Of a stretch of DNA of 64,000 bases, positions 20,468 through 32,900 are shown one piece after another. Origin of the DNA: Phallusia mammillata (Eukaryota; Chordata; Ascidiacea; Phlebobranchia; Ascidiidae); assembly GCA_003260075.1 (NCBI GenBank), contig QLIY01000272.1, positions 107,909 through 171,908 of the forward strand, given 5' to 3'. The translations under genes were made by a program, and so were the position numbers. Within the stretch, counting starts at the first letter, position 1. Each line of letters starts with the position of its first letter. Below the pieces are notes generated by a model, which had not been told where the DNA came from, did not search any database, and saw only the letters and a program-made list of their open reading frames with translations.

Positions 20468-23400
20468 ATGGACACTTTTTGGTAAGTTTAAAGGCTGTTG
20501 AAAGTATAGTAACTTATATTTTATTTTGACGCAAAACATGTAGTGACTTAAATTACAAAAATAAGCATAAATATACAAGCAGAAGTACAAATACCTGATT
20601 TAATGTGAATGTTATCATGAAATAGTGCACCTACCCAGGACTGTGTCTTATTGCTAAGAAAATCTTAAACACGCATAAGGCTTTTTTAACCAATACGTTT
20701 GTGTCTTTCCGATGAGGGCGTCTCGTATGGGACGTCGAAACGTCGGTTATTTATTGTAAAACTGCTACTAGAGCAATACTCGTTCGTATCCTAGTTTCTC
20801 GTAGCAGTTAAATTTACGTTGGTGGCTCTAGAAATTATAAGCTACATAAATTGCTGAACAGTAATCTATTTGTTGTAGGTTTTTTCTTTTCGTTACCACT
20901 GCTGCTCTACACAACACTTTCGGACAAAATCGTAAGTTTACTTTCGATTTTAACAATTAAAGATTATATTAACCTAGTTTAAAAAGAATATACCTGTTTT
21001 TATTGTGTTTCGGCCAATTTTGTTCTGACAATACCCATTTATTTATCAGCATGTCCTGCATTTCCTCCTGGTGGTAGATGTGGTAGATCCTGCTCATCCA
21101 ATTTATCTTGTCAGCTTCCGCAGAGATGTATTTGCAACATACAGTGTGGCAAGAATTGTAACTTTCCGCCAGGTGATCATTTTTTTGTTTATCTAATTAA
21201 TCAGACATGCTGCTTCTTCATTCCCTACTTGACATAAAAAAAGCCACCATAATCCGGTGCTAAATTGTATGCAACAACCATTATTAGCATTATTAATCGG
21301 TCGTCTTTTCATATTACGGAAAGTAAAACCGGTTTATTCAAAGCAGTGGTTCTCCACTAGTTTCAGGCCATGAACCAGCAGCCCAATTAAACAACAAAAA
21401 TCATTTTGACGCGAAGTTTATCAACCAGTTAAGGACCGCTGAATTAAAGCAATGGTTACCATAAATATTCGCAAGTGATGGTGAAATAGAACATGGCGCA
21501 GGAGTTTCGAAATTTTAACTTATACCTTCGTTTCCAGTTCGCAAGTGCCCGGCACCTGACATTGAATTCGGGTTCGCGACATACGCGTCACTTACTGTGG
21601 GAAGCTCGGCTAATTACTACTGTAGAGATGATTATCAGCTGAGGGGAAGCACCACGAGAATTTGTCAGATCGACCTTAGTTGGAGTGGCGATGACCCCTT
21701 GTGCATCCAAACAGCCGGTAGGGTTGTTTGACAAACAGCACTGTACTAAGCAGTTCCGTAAAATTTCATAATATTTATGGGTGACTTTTAAGGTTGACAA
21801 TAGATAGGCATATGGTTGGTTCTTGATCTAACCTACCTTCTTACTAAGTTTAAATAGTATTACTTATAAATACTTAAAAAAGAATAACGCCATTATGAGC
21901 CATAACATAAGCGGTCTAGAACGATCTAAACAATGTGGTGTTCTTTTAATGCCATAGGTAACTTCACAATGAATAAATAACAAGCTATTTTGTCATTTCT
22001 ATAAATTTTTAGCTCAATGAGGTTACGAAAAGCTTAGTAATTCGCAGCATTTTTAATTTGTATGCCCTTCTGATACCATCATATTCTAATTAGCACAACT
22101 GCTTTCGAAAATGTGATTTCCATTTTTTTGCAGAGTTTTGCTACGAGCAACCACCGGCGCTGACCAATGGCAGATATGTGTATGTGGCATCTGCTGGTAA
22201 ACCTGTTGGCAGTGACGTAGTTGCAGGTGAAGTGGATTGGTCGGTGGGTGATCGAATGGAATACAGATGCAATAATGGCTATTTTCTCAATGATACAACC
22301 AATCCTGTCTGGACTTGCACTGAAACCGGAGACTGGATGGGGAAACCTCTGTCTTGCATACGTAAGTAAAGAAACCTTAAAAATATGTATAAATTACCAA
22401 CTCTAACGTCCCTGTCGTCGTTTTGCTCGGACTGCCATACAAATGAGTTAATTGATGACACACTCACTTGACTTGACATTGGTGATAGCGCCCAATTAAA
22501 CAGCGTTGGGTGAGCTCTATAGAGCCTATAGGTACTTTATACCAGTGATTTTCAACCGGTGTTCCATGAAAGATCGCCAGGTGTTCCGCAAAAAGATTAA
22601 TAGTTTGACTAGTGTTCCATACAATATCATCCATCACTCGTTTAACACAATGGGCATAAACACAACATCACAATATCCACTATATCACCAGTTTGAATGT
22701 TCCAACAGTATTTGCTTCATTTATTGTTGTGTAAGAATAAGACCCGCCGTGTAATAAAAAAATGTAACTGCGTGGGCTTTAGTTGCTACTAAAGTAGTTA
22801 AATGTCAGCTTTTTATTTTATGGCAACATTTGTTCGCTGTTCCGCAAGATTATTTCAATGCATCAAGTGTTCCGTGACTCAAAAAAGGTTGAAAAACACC
22901 TCATTATACAATTTATCATCTTATGTATGTGGACTGATATGCAATTAAGTTGAGTCAAAGTGGACGGTAGAGTATTTACAACTACAAAGTCCTGCACTCG
23001 AAAAAAAAGCTGAAGTGCAATTTGTGTCAATGAACGATTAATTTTCCCTGTTGCGTCTGCGCTTTTTCTCAGCAGACCCTGAAAACATGTTTTTTTTTTC
23101 AGCGTGTGTAAAGGTTCCCCCCGATTCTGTATGTGGCAGACGTCGTTGTTCCGGGCAGCGGGATTGTTTGAGGAATGAGGTTTGTTCGTGTTCGAGTCGG
23201 CAATGTGGAGGAAGATTCTGTATTCAGCCTTGTAAGTTGAGGACTGCTCCTAAATTAAAACAAAAAGTTAGCACGTTGAACTTTTTTGTAGGATATAAAG
23301 GTAATAATACCCCTCCATTAAATGGTATTTGGTAACACAACGTTTATTTATTTATTGCCCAATAGAAACTTACAACATAAATGGTTGTGCAAGTAAATTC

Positions 23401-23878
23401 GACTTGTCCATAGTAGGGAATTCATTTTCGTCTTACATATAGATGTCCCAAAGTCTCTAAATTATCGTTTAGTTTTTCTTGGGAGTATTTATACTTTATT
23501 TGTTAAACTGGTTACAGATTGCACCAGACCCGAAAATATTGAAAACGGTTACATTACCGGTCACGTGCACAACTTCCCTGGTGACGTGATCACCTATTCG
23601 TGTCACGAAGGCTACAGACTGGACAATGCTGATGCCACAAGGACATGCCTTACAAATGGACAGTGGTCCTTACCACACCTAAAATGCATAAGTATGTTAC
23701 CAATGTTAAAATTTCTCGGCACCATTTTGCAAAAAACGCTCTTTTAACCCCCCCCCCTGCTGATGCCACAAGGACATGCCTTACAAATGGACAGTGGTCC
23801 TTACCTCACCTAAAATGCATAAGTATGTTACCAATGTTAAAATTTCTCGGCAACATTTTGCAACAAACGCTCTTTTAG

Positions 23879-23948
<70 letters not shown>

Positions 23949-26900
23949 GCAACACACGACAGTTTTTTAACAATTTTACCCTATCGTTTGTTGATTTAAC
24001 AACCTGTAGGAGTTTGATCAATCTTTTGTTGGCAAGGTTTATTAAATATTATTTTGCTCTGCAATAAGAATAAACATTTTTTAAGCTTATGGGATTAGCC
24101 TATTCCGGTTTGTGCTGTTTGCTTCACTAGTATATGATGTAAGTAAACCTCCATACACAGAGCGGGGAGATGATCCAACCGACTGCCCAACACTACCAGG
24201 AATCGTCAACGGGTATATCCTTTACGAGAACCAGAATGCTCAGTCAGTTGGTTCAGTAGCTATTTACATCTGCTTCAACGCTTACGTGTTGACCGGAACA
24301 TCAAGTCGAACTTGCTTGCCTGGTGGAAAATGGAGTGGTGAAGAACCACACTGTAGCGCTGGTAAGACGCAGATTTTTGTGCTAAAATTACTTGACTGAA
24401 TACAAGTGAAAGATAAGAGTGGTTAGAAATTAAAAGCCCGTGCCTTGAAACCGGCAAATTTGCTTAGTACCTACTTTCATTTGTTTGTGTCATTTAATTT
24501 TGACTGTTTTGAAACGTATTGGAACGGTACTTTTTCTGGGTTATAGTTAAATTGCGTTGCTTAACATCGGAAAATCGAAAAGTATCAAATTTTGTTCTAT
24601 TAACTAGTAGGCATTTTTGCATGCTACGTGCCGCCCAAAAAGCATTTAGTGTTTTTACTGAAAAAAAACGCGAATGGCTCAGCAGATTATGTATGCCAAA
24701 CGGAATTGAAAGGGGTGGTATCCAGCGTACATAAAATCTCCTGGCAGTACATATGTTTTAATATATTCTAATAAATGTCAACAAAGATGAATGTATTCAT
24801 ACTGGGTTTAGCCCTGAAGCGTCGATGCAGACCAGCGATCACAGCACACTCATTTATAAAAGTCGTAGTACGCCAGACCTATTAAAAGGCTTTGTACCGA
24901 ATCACCCGGTCTCTCACGCATTCCCACATAGCAAGGCAAAGGTGAGACAAATCTAGCCTGCGGTGGGATTCGAACCCACGACAGGAGTCTTTTCGGGACT
25001 CTCGCTCTACCAACTGAGCAACACAGGCTCGGTGGAGAATCCACCGAAAGTCGAATCGCAAGCACCTTTGCCTGTCTTGTATGCTGCAATGTCAACAATT
25101 TAAAATTTTATCTTCAGATTTTTGCTACCAAAATCCACCAGATTTGACCAATGGCAGATACGTATTTGTAAGTTCTGTTGACACATCCAATACCGAGCTG
25201 GCATTAACAGACGTGGATTGGAAAGTGGGAGACCGTATGGAGTACCGATGCAATCAGGGTTTCTATTTGAACGACACAAGCAACCCGATTTGGACTTGCA
25301 CAAAAAGCGGCACCTGGACTGGAAAGTCCCTATCATGCATTGGTAAGCTTTGTAAAACAGAAAAATACCTTTTTCGAAGCAATATGCGTAATGTTATTCT
25401 GTGAATTGTATATAGAAGCAAATTTGGTTCTTTTTAACATACATTTCAATGTGTATTTTAAATGTTATGACCAATTGTGCTACATTGTAAGACAACTTTG
25501 GCCGTATAATCCACGCAGTGTTTTTTTTTCCCAGCGTGTATTCAAGTTCGTTCTGGCACTGAATGTGGCAGACGCCGTTGTTCCGGGCAGCGGGATTGTT
25601 TCAGCCATGAAGTTTGTTCGTGTTCAAGTCGCCAGTGTGGTGGAAGATTCTGTATTCAACCTTGTAAGTTACTACTATACGTTTTTGTTTTAATTTTTTT
25701 TTCTTACTAAGACTCTTCTTTGTTGCAGTATTTTAAGTAATTTAAACTTATTTTGGTTGTTCAAAAATGTGTTTTTACCCCCCCCCCGGCTAATATTTTT
25801 GAATGCCTACTTAAGAAATATTAGGAGCCACAAGGCTTGATGTCTATAGTCTGTTTTTTGTGGCGTTTTTTTAGATTGCACCAAACCTAATAGCCTAGCA
25901 AACGGGTACATTACCGGTTCTGCAACGGGTCGTGTTGGTGACACAATTACATACTTCTGCTACAATGGATATCGCTTGAACACACGATCGTCAACTCGAT
26001 CCTGTTTACGTTATGGAACATGGAGTGGTGAAGAACCGTTATGCATTGGTAAGTTTAACAGCCTATAAAAACACTGCCTATATAATAAGTTTTCTGTTGT
26101 ACCTTTACTAGCAGAAAAAAATGATATCGTAGGTTTATTCCTTGTGTGAACTTTTTGCCGTATAGGAGAAAAGCACTTGATAACATGGACAATATGTAAA
26201 CAGTCACACTCTTAGAAAAAAAATACGAGACAAACTTGAAATACATAAACTTACAAAAAATGTTTTCAGAACGAGGGGACAATCCGGTTCGCTGCCCAAT
26301 TCTGCGAAACGTTAAAGCTGCTTCTTTGACCTACAGCGACGGACAGTTGGAAGGCTCGGAGGCTACTTATCGTTGCAATAGCGTTTCCCGATTGGTTGGA
26401 GCTGGAACCAGAACGTGTCTTGCTACTGGCGTTTGGAGTGGAGCAGAGCCCAAATGTGTGCCAATAATACGTGAGTTAGGATCCAATTAAGAGTTTTTGG
26501 TAACTTTTTTGAAATACAAAAGGAATCGTTGGAGTTTGGGATCATATGGGTGGTAAATATTTTTAAGAAAAGTTTATTAAATTAAAAAAACTCTTGATGC
26601 ACCAAATATTTATTACATTGATGAACTATGGTACGCCAGGTCTTGTTAGAGCATTATACCGAATCTAGTTAACAAAGATTGCTATCCCCCCCCCCTTTAA
26701 GAAAAGTTTATTAAATTAAAAAAACTCTTGATGCACCAAATATGTATTACATCGATGAACTGTGGTACGCCAGGTCTAGTTAGAGCATTATACCGAATCT
26801 AGTTAACAAAGATTGCTAGTAAATTTGTGTTCATCGTAGCTTACGTTGAATATTTGTTAGATACCTTACGTTCTACCTCTTATTGTCGGTTTTAGACTGT

Positions 26901-29900
26901 GTTTTGCTTGTGCGTTTTTCGACAATAACTTTACCAGAGAAATAGCACTAACGGCAAAGGGTGTTTTCAAATCTTGTGTAACCAACACTGAACAGTTTTC
27001 TGTACCTCGCCACCCTACTTGGTTCATGGAAGATACCAAGCGAGTCCTGGTACTGGAGGCGCTAGTATTCGAGGCTACCGGGTTGGACAAGTTATTCAGT
27101 ACACATGCGATGTCGGCTTTGAAATAAACACCGTAGAGTCAAGGAAAACTTGTTTGGAAGACGGCACATGGTCCGGACCAACGTTAACCTGCTCTCGTAT
27201 GTATCTAGCAAGGGCCCAAAATTGGTTAATTTCCACTCAATTGTTTTTGTGATTTTAAGAAGCCCATTGGTTATGAGGTAGTTTTTCTCTAACATGGTTA
27301 AAATTCTTGACAACCTAGCATGGCACCAACATAGATATGTTCATTTGAAAAGACTTTTATATTGTAGGCAAGGCGATCACTAGATGTCCAATCCCTACTT
27401 TGATACTGAATGGTGTTGTTTCGACTAATGGTGTGAATCCGGGCAGTGCTCAATACAGCTGCAACCCAGGGTACGAGCTTTACCCCCCCCCCATACTGAA
27501 TGGTGTTGTTTCGACTAATGGTGTGAATCCGGGCAGTGCTGCTCAATACAGCTGCAACCCAGGGTACGAGCTTTCCGGCAATAGGCTAAGAGAGTGCCTT
27601 ACTGACGGTACTTGGTCAGGGGAGAAACCCACGTGTGTTCAAAACGTCGGTAAGTGAGGTTTTACCCGTTAACAAAATTGGACGAAAATCAGTTGTAATT
27701 AGTGACCTAAAGTTCTCAGGGCTTAGGAACACAACTGCAACTAAGTTGGTATTATTCGTTGTGTATAGCATAAACCAAATGATATTATTATTTGACGTGA
27801 TCGCTGGTCTGCATGAACGCTTTAGGGTAAACCCGGGTATGAGTTTACGTGTTTGACACAAGTACAATTTTTGCCCCCCCCCCCACCAAATGATATTATT
27901 ATTTGACGTGATCGCTGGTCTGCATGAACGCTCTATGGTAAACCCGGGTATGAGTTTACGTGTTTGACACAAGTACAATTTTTGTAAGGTTTCTGCAACA
28001 ACCCACCATCTATACTGAACGGCTGGTACAAACTCGTGTATAAAGACACCAGTGATCAATCCAATGCTAAACCGGACACGAGTGATGTCGATTTAACTCG
28101 CTACGGAGTAGGTCAGATGGTGGAGTACGGGTGTAGATCCGGTTTCCAACTGAACTTCGCGGAAACAAAGAAAACTTGTTTGCGAGATGGAAGTTGGTCC
28201 GGGAGCGCACTTGAATGCACATGTGAGATTTGATTTAAAGGTTTAAAAAAACAAAATCGTTTGGAAAACCTGTAAAACGATTTATCATTTTTTGTCGATC
28301 ACGATTACACTCTCAATTCCCTATTTCAAGCTTCGAAACTTGCATCAAAAATTGTAATCTTGACCCTGTCCCCCAACATACGTATTAAGTTACATAAATT
28401 ATCTTCAAAACAATGTCAATCTATTTTTTTACATCATAAAAGCCAAATATTAATTAAATTGTTTATCCCCCAAACAAAGTGTGGTAAAATGGAACGTATG
28501 TAAACTTTGAACAAGCCAGGGCATTTTGGTGTATTTGAATGCAGTAGTTTTCACTTACAAGTTGATAAAACCCGAATTGGATTTACAGTGAGAATAAGGA
28601 TCCAATGTCCGTTTCCGAGACCGTTGCAGAACGGTGATGTAGAGGCGACTGGTGTCCACCCGGGTGCTACTATTCAGTACAGCTGCAATTCAGGTTATGA
28701 AATTTCGGGCGATTCGAGAAGACGGTGCCTTGATGACGGTACCTGGTCCGGACAAGCACCCACGTGTGTTCAAAATGTCGGTAAGTCTTACTACCAGTGA
28801 AGATAAGTTTGTTTTGCTTGTGAACGTTTTTCATGACTAACGTGTTTTCTTTTGCCCCCCCCCCCCTGGTCCGGACAAGCACCCACGTGTGTTCAAAATG
28901 TCGGTAAGTCTTATTACCAGTGAAGATAAGTTTGTTTTGCTTGTGAACAAATTATGTTTTTCATGACTAATGTGTTTTCTTTTGGATGCTTTTAATTTTC
29001 TATCCCTAATTTCCAAGATTGTATTCATGTACTAAACATATCCTATATCTTATGTGGTTAAAAGTTATGTGGTATTTCTAATCTTGTATTGGATGGAGAA
29101 TAAATCAAGTAGTAAAAACGAGAAAATCTTTCACCAAATCTTTTTTACTTTTCTGCAGGTTTTTGCACCCCCCCCCCCCCCCCCCCCCCCCCCGGCTGGT
29201 TCAAGATTATTTATGACTCCCCCGACGAGTCCAACACAAACTCCGAAACGAGTAACGTGGATTTAACTCGCTATGGAGTAGGTGCGGTGGTCGAATACGG
29301 ATGCAGATCGACTTATCAGCTTAATTCTGCTGATAAGAGAAAAACGTGTTTGAGAGATGGCAACTGGTCTGGAAGTAACCTGGAATGCATATGTAAGCTA
29401 AGACTTTACCATAACTTTGAATTATGACTATAGGGTGTTAAGCTTTATACATACACAAGCTCAATTGCATCGCTAATTTGATTTCATTTAGTTTGTTGTG
29501 GAAAAGAAATAATGCCATAAAAAAGTGTCAGGTTGTAAATGATTTACAACAGAAAATGCTCTATGATTAAATCCACCAAACTATGTTAGGCTTTTCAAAT
29601 TCAACTTTGAACATTATTGTAGTTGTACTTAGGGAGCGGCACAAAGACCTAAGCCGTTTGAAAGTGATAAATCATAGTCATCAAAAAATTTGGTGAAAAC
29701 TTAGTAAAGGCTCCGTAGGTAAATTAAGGTTAAATTCGCTGCACCTACACATACCTTTGAATTAAATAAAATATTTGTTAACAGTGAAGAAAGTGGCACA
29801 ATGTCCTCTCCCTCCTCCCATACAGAACGGAGTTTTGGAGGCGACTGGTGTTTACCCAGGAAATGCTGCTCATTACAGTTGCTATTCAGGTTATGAGCTT

Positions 29901-32900
29901 TCAGGCGATAGTAGAAGGCAGTGCCTTGGTGATGGTACTTGGTCAGGGGAAACACCCACGTGTGTTCAAAATGTCGGTAAGTAAAGCAATCCTAAAATGA
30001 TGTGCTCACAAATAATTCGCGAAGGCCTTTAATATTACTTTCCCTCTTCAGTGACCTTCTAACCACATTTTAACTTGTTTTAAGGTTTCTGCAACAATCC
30101 ACCATCTATACTAAACGGCTGGTACAAACTCGTGTATAAAGACACGGATCAATCCAATGCTAAACCGGACACGAGTGATGCTGATTTAACTCGCTACGGA
30201 GTAGGTCAAATGGTGGAATACGGATGTAGGTCCGGTTTCCAATTGAATTTCGCGGAAACAAAGAAAACTTGTTTGCGAGATGGAAGTTGGTCCGGGAGCT
30301 CTTTACAATGCGTACCAGGTAAAACTTCTGATTGTCTTTTTTTGTTTTTGTTCGCTTTTGCTAACGATTATAGTTGAAGGCACAACTGTGGCAACCTATG
30401 TACATTAGAAAACACTATTTTTTTTTACTGAAACCAATTTTCAACAACTCTAATACCCAAAAATGTAAAATGTTTCTTTACACATAATTTGTGTTTTCTG
30501 CTCTTTTATGTTATACAACTTTTAAAATTACATTGGGATAAGCAATCTTTTTTGCTTACGAAAACGCGTCGGTCGAAACAAACATTTTTCAATTTATCTT
30601 TTTTTGCAACAAATTTATTGAAAGACTACACGAAATTAATCCATACGACACATTTTGTGCGGTTAGTTGTATCAACTCCTGCTGTTTGTCCCCCCCCCCC
30701 TGCTTACGAAAACGCGTCGGTCGAAACAAACATTTTTCAATTTATCTTGTTTTGCGACAAATTTACTGAAAGGCTACACTAAATTAATCCATACAATATA
30801 TTTTGTGCGGTTAGTTGTATCAACTCCTGCTGTTTGTTCAATGCCACGTCCACCCCGGAACGGTTACATAGCCTTGTGCAAGTCATGCCCGGTCACCAAC
30901 TTTCCTGGTATTACCGTTGGAGACGTGTTAACTTACGAATGCGCGATCGGTTATACTCTGGTTGGAAGGAGAACCCGGGTTTGCGTAACTCGTACAAGAC
31001 GTTGGAGTTATCTCGACCCCTTGTGCCAGTTCGGTAAGTTGTCTTAATTCTGAAACTAGTACCATTGGTCACATTTGTACAGCTCTACTGACAATTGTGT
31101 TTTTGTACCAACGTTTCGACGTAAAAAAGGTAAAAATACAATTGCCAGAAGAGCTCTATAAAGTTCATATTGTGCCTGGCAGCAGCAGCATCTTATATAT
31201 CGTACTGTTGGTGTAAATTTCTTTAGCACGCATCTGAAGAAAAGTAGTTTGGGTGCGAGAGCAACAAAACGATTGCAAAACAAAACATATTTCATCGATT
31301 ATAAAGTCCAACACATTAACGCCTACAACAGTCACAATAACAATATGTACCTTTATCTATGAGTCAAACAGATAAAGCCATAGCCACTACCCTCTAAGAC
31401 AGTAGTTCAACATATATGTAACATACCTGTTTAATGCTGTTGACTTTTCCACGTACTTCACTAATTGTTTAACAAACATTGTAATTTAATAATTGTATTT
31501 TATTAGCTGGATGCACCATCAACTTCCAAATATCAAACGGTTTCGTATCAAAGACCCGGTGGTTGCCCGGCAGCAAACTCAATATACATTGTTCGGAGGG
31601 ATATAGACTCAGTTCATCACAACAAGTGAATTGTGTTGGAGACGGACAGTGGAGTGCTAGTATCCCTTCCTGTGTTCCATTTGATGGTTAGTGTAGTAGA
31701 CGTTTTAGTTTGGCTTGTTTAATAATTTATCCTCATATTGAACAAGCGATAGTTCGCGATGTAACGATAAACGACGTTGTTACACTTGACGACCCAATTT
31801 TCACGCTTTCAGAGAAAGTACAATGTCAAAGTGTTAATTTAAAGTTTTTGATTAATCTTCTGAAATAGAAGCAGCATACGGCTGGATAAGTTGAAAACAA
31901 AACTGTATGCTATTTCCTGCAAACCTTGACTGATTGATATGTTCAGATACAACAACTAAGTACGAATGGTTGACCATCCAATCTCTGTCATATATGTTTG
32001 TTAATGATTTGACCTCCTGGTATGAAAGTATGAAGTTTTGTTCGTACGTTGGTGGATGGCTGGCGACATCTGGTGTCCGAAACTTCCAGACCTACCAGTA
32101 AGTACAAATCTACCACCAGCGCATGCAAAACTAACTGTATTTTACTTTTGAAGGTTGAGAAATGAAATACAGCCTTGCGTCACTATGATTCAAATACTTA
32201 CCCACATTTGTAACATTTTTTTAAACTACATTTGCATGACTTTATGGACTGATCATTTTTAAAGTGAACTTATGCGAGCACCAAGAACCACCAAATAAAA
32301 TCAATTATAATTCAATATTTGCGCTGACTTTTTCAACGAGTACCTTTAATATTTAGTTGTTCGTTCCAGAATCTTGAAATCTCATATGTTACCTGGAAAA
32401 ACCTACTGGTTCGGATTGACCGACAAAACAAGAGAAACTTACTGGATGTGGGAAAAGGGCGAACTTTTGAGACCTGAAATGTATCTTCCAGCATTATTAG
32501 AAGCTCTGGGAAGGTTGGGCTTTTACTTTCAAATCCACATTATTTGGCTTGATATTTAGAATTTGTTTTCAAACGACTTGTAAAACACTTTCTGCAAAAC
32601 GTTTAGTTGAACTGTAACAAACTCATAAAACTATGGGGATTCTATTGGATGTAAACTTTGGTTAGGACAAAAGTCCGATTTTGTTTTACATATCAATGAA
32701 AATAAATGCAAATGCAATTGTCAACACAATCTGTTGTTTCTTTAAAAGCTGGGTCTATCCGAATTATTTTTACTTTCAGTATAAAGACGAACGCGCCCGA
32801 TGACGATTCTGATTGCGCTTACATTGCCAACGATGTGATGAGGTCATGGAACGACGACCATTGCAGAAATGGGCGCCACTATTTCATCTGCGAGAAAAGT

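Larger units (their letters stand above)
20468..21717 (+). other. Mosaic receptor exons 1-4: signal peptide, WAP-like 1, sushi 1
   Basis: Exons 20468-20481, 20879-20931, 21050-21172 and 21538-21717. The first two encode a hydrophobic signal peptide (MDTFWFFLFVTTAAL) likely cut near GQN. Exon 3 is a Cys-rich module with CxC core (RCICNIQCGKNC). Exon 4 is a complete sushi domain of 180 nt with the WSG motif near its end (SWSGDDPLC). All junctions from exon 2 onward are phase 1. Confidence 0.88.
22134..24361 (+). other. Mosaic receptor cassette 1: sushi 2, WAP-like 2, sushi 3, sushi 4
   Basis: Exons 22134-22361 (228 nt), 23103-23231 (129), 23518-23691 (174) and 24161-24361 (201). Sushi 2 begins CYEQPPALTNGRYV, WAP-like 2 has CGRRRCSGQRDC, sushi 3 has ENGYITG, and sushi 4 starts ERGDDPTDCP. 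The same four-exon order with nearly the same lengths recurs in cassette 2. Part of exon 7 is repeated at 23758-23878 after a 10-nt C run, and a 68-nt C run follows; both are assembly effects. Confidence 0.88.
26996..30318 (+). other. Mosaic receptor alternating A/B sushi exons (sushi 8-14)
   Basis: Exons 26996-27196 (A, 201 nt), 27368-27649 (B, split by a 10-nt C run; 189 or 192 nt once collapsed), 27989-28222 (A, 234), 28589-28780 (B, 192), 29159-29392 (A, 234 including a 26-nt C run), 29785-29976 (B, 192) and 30085-30318 (A, 234). A exons share FCNNPPSILNGW and KKTCLRDGSWSG; B exons share GVxPG, QYSCN and TWSGxxPTCVQNVG. The pattern A-B-A-B-A-B-A shows repeated duplication of a two-exon unit. 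Introns are all phase 1. Confidence 0.88.

Noticed and set aside
23645..23970. Extra sushi-related frames ending in proline runs
   Set aside because: They are the second haplotype copy of one exon read in other frames and then the 68-nt C run.
24955..25028. Functional tRNA-Phe gene
   Set aside because: C at position 33 and an extra base before the anticodon stem argue against function; the repeated tail favours a SINE.
25778..25787. 10-nt C run in a mosaic receptor intron as a haplotype junction
   Set aside because: Its length fits a gap, but I could not find duplicated flanks, so it is not listed as a haplotype pair.
27616..28059. 147-codon minus-strand frame
   Set aside because: It is antisense to sushi introns and exons and contains the haplotype-duplicated segment twice; it has no coding signature.
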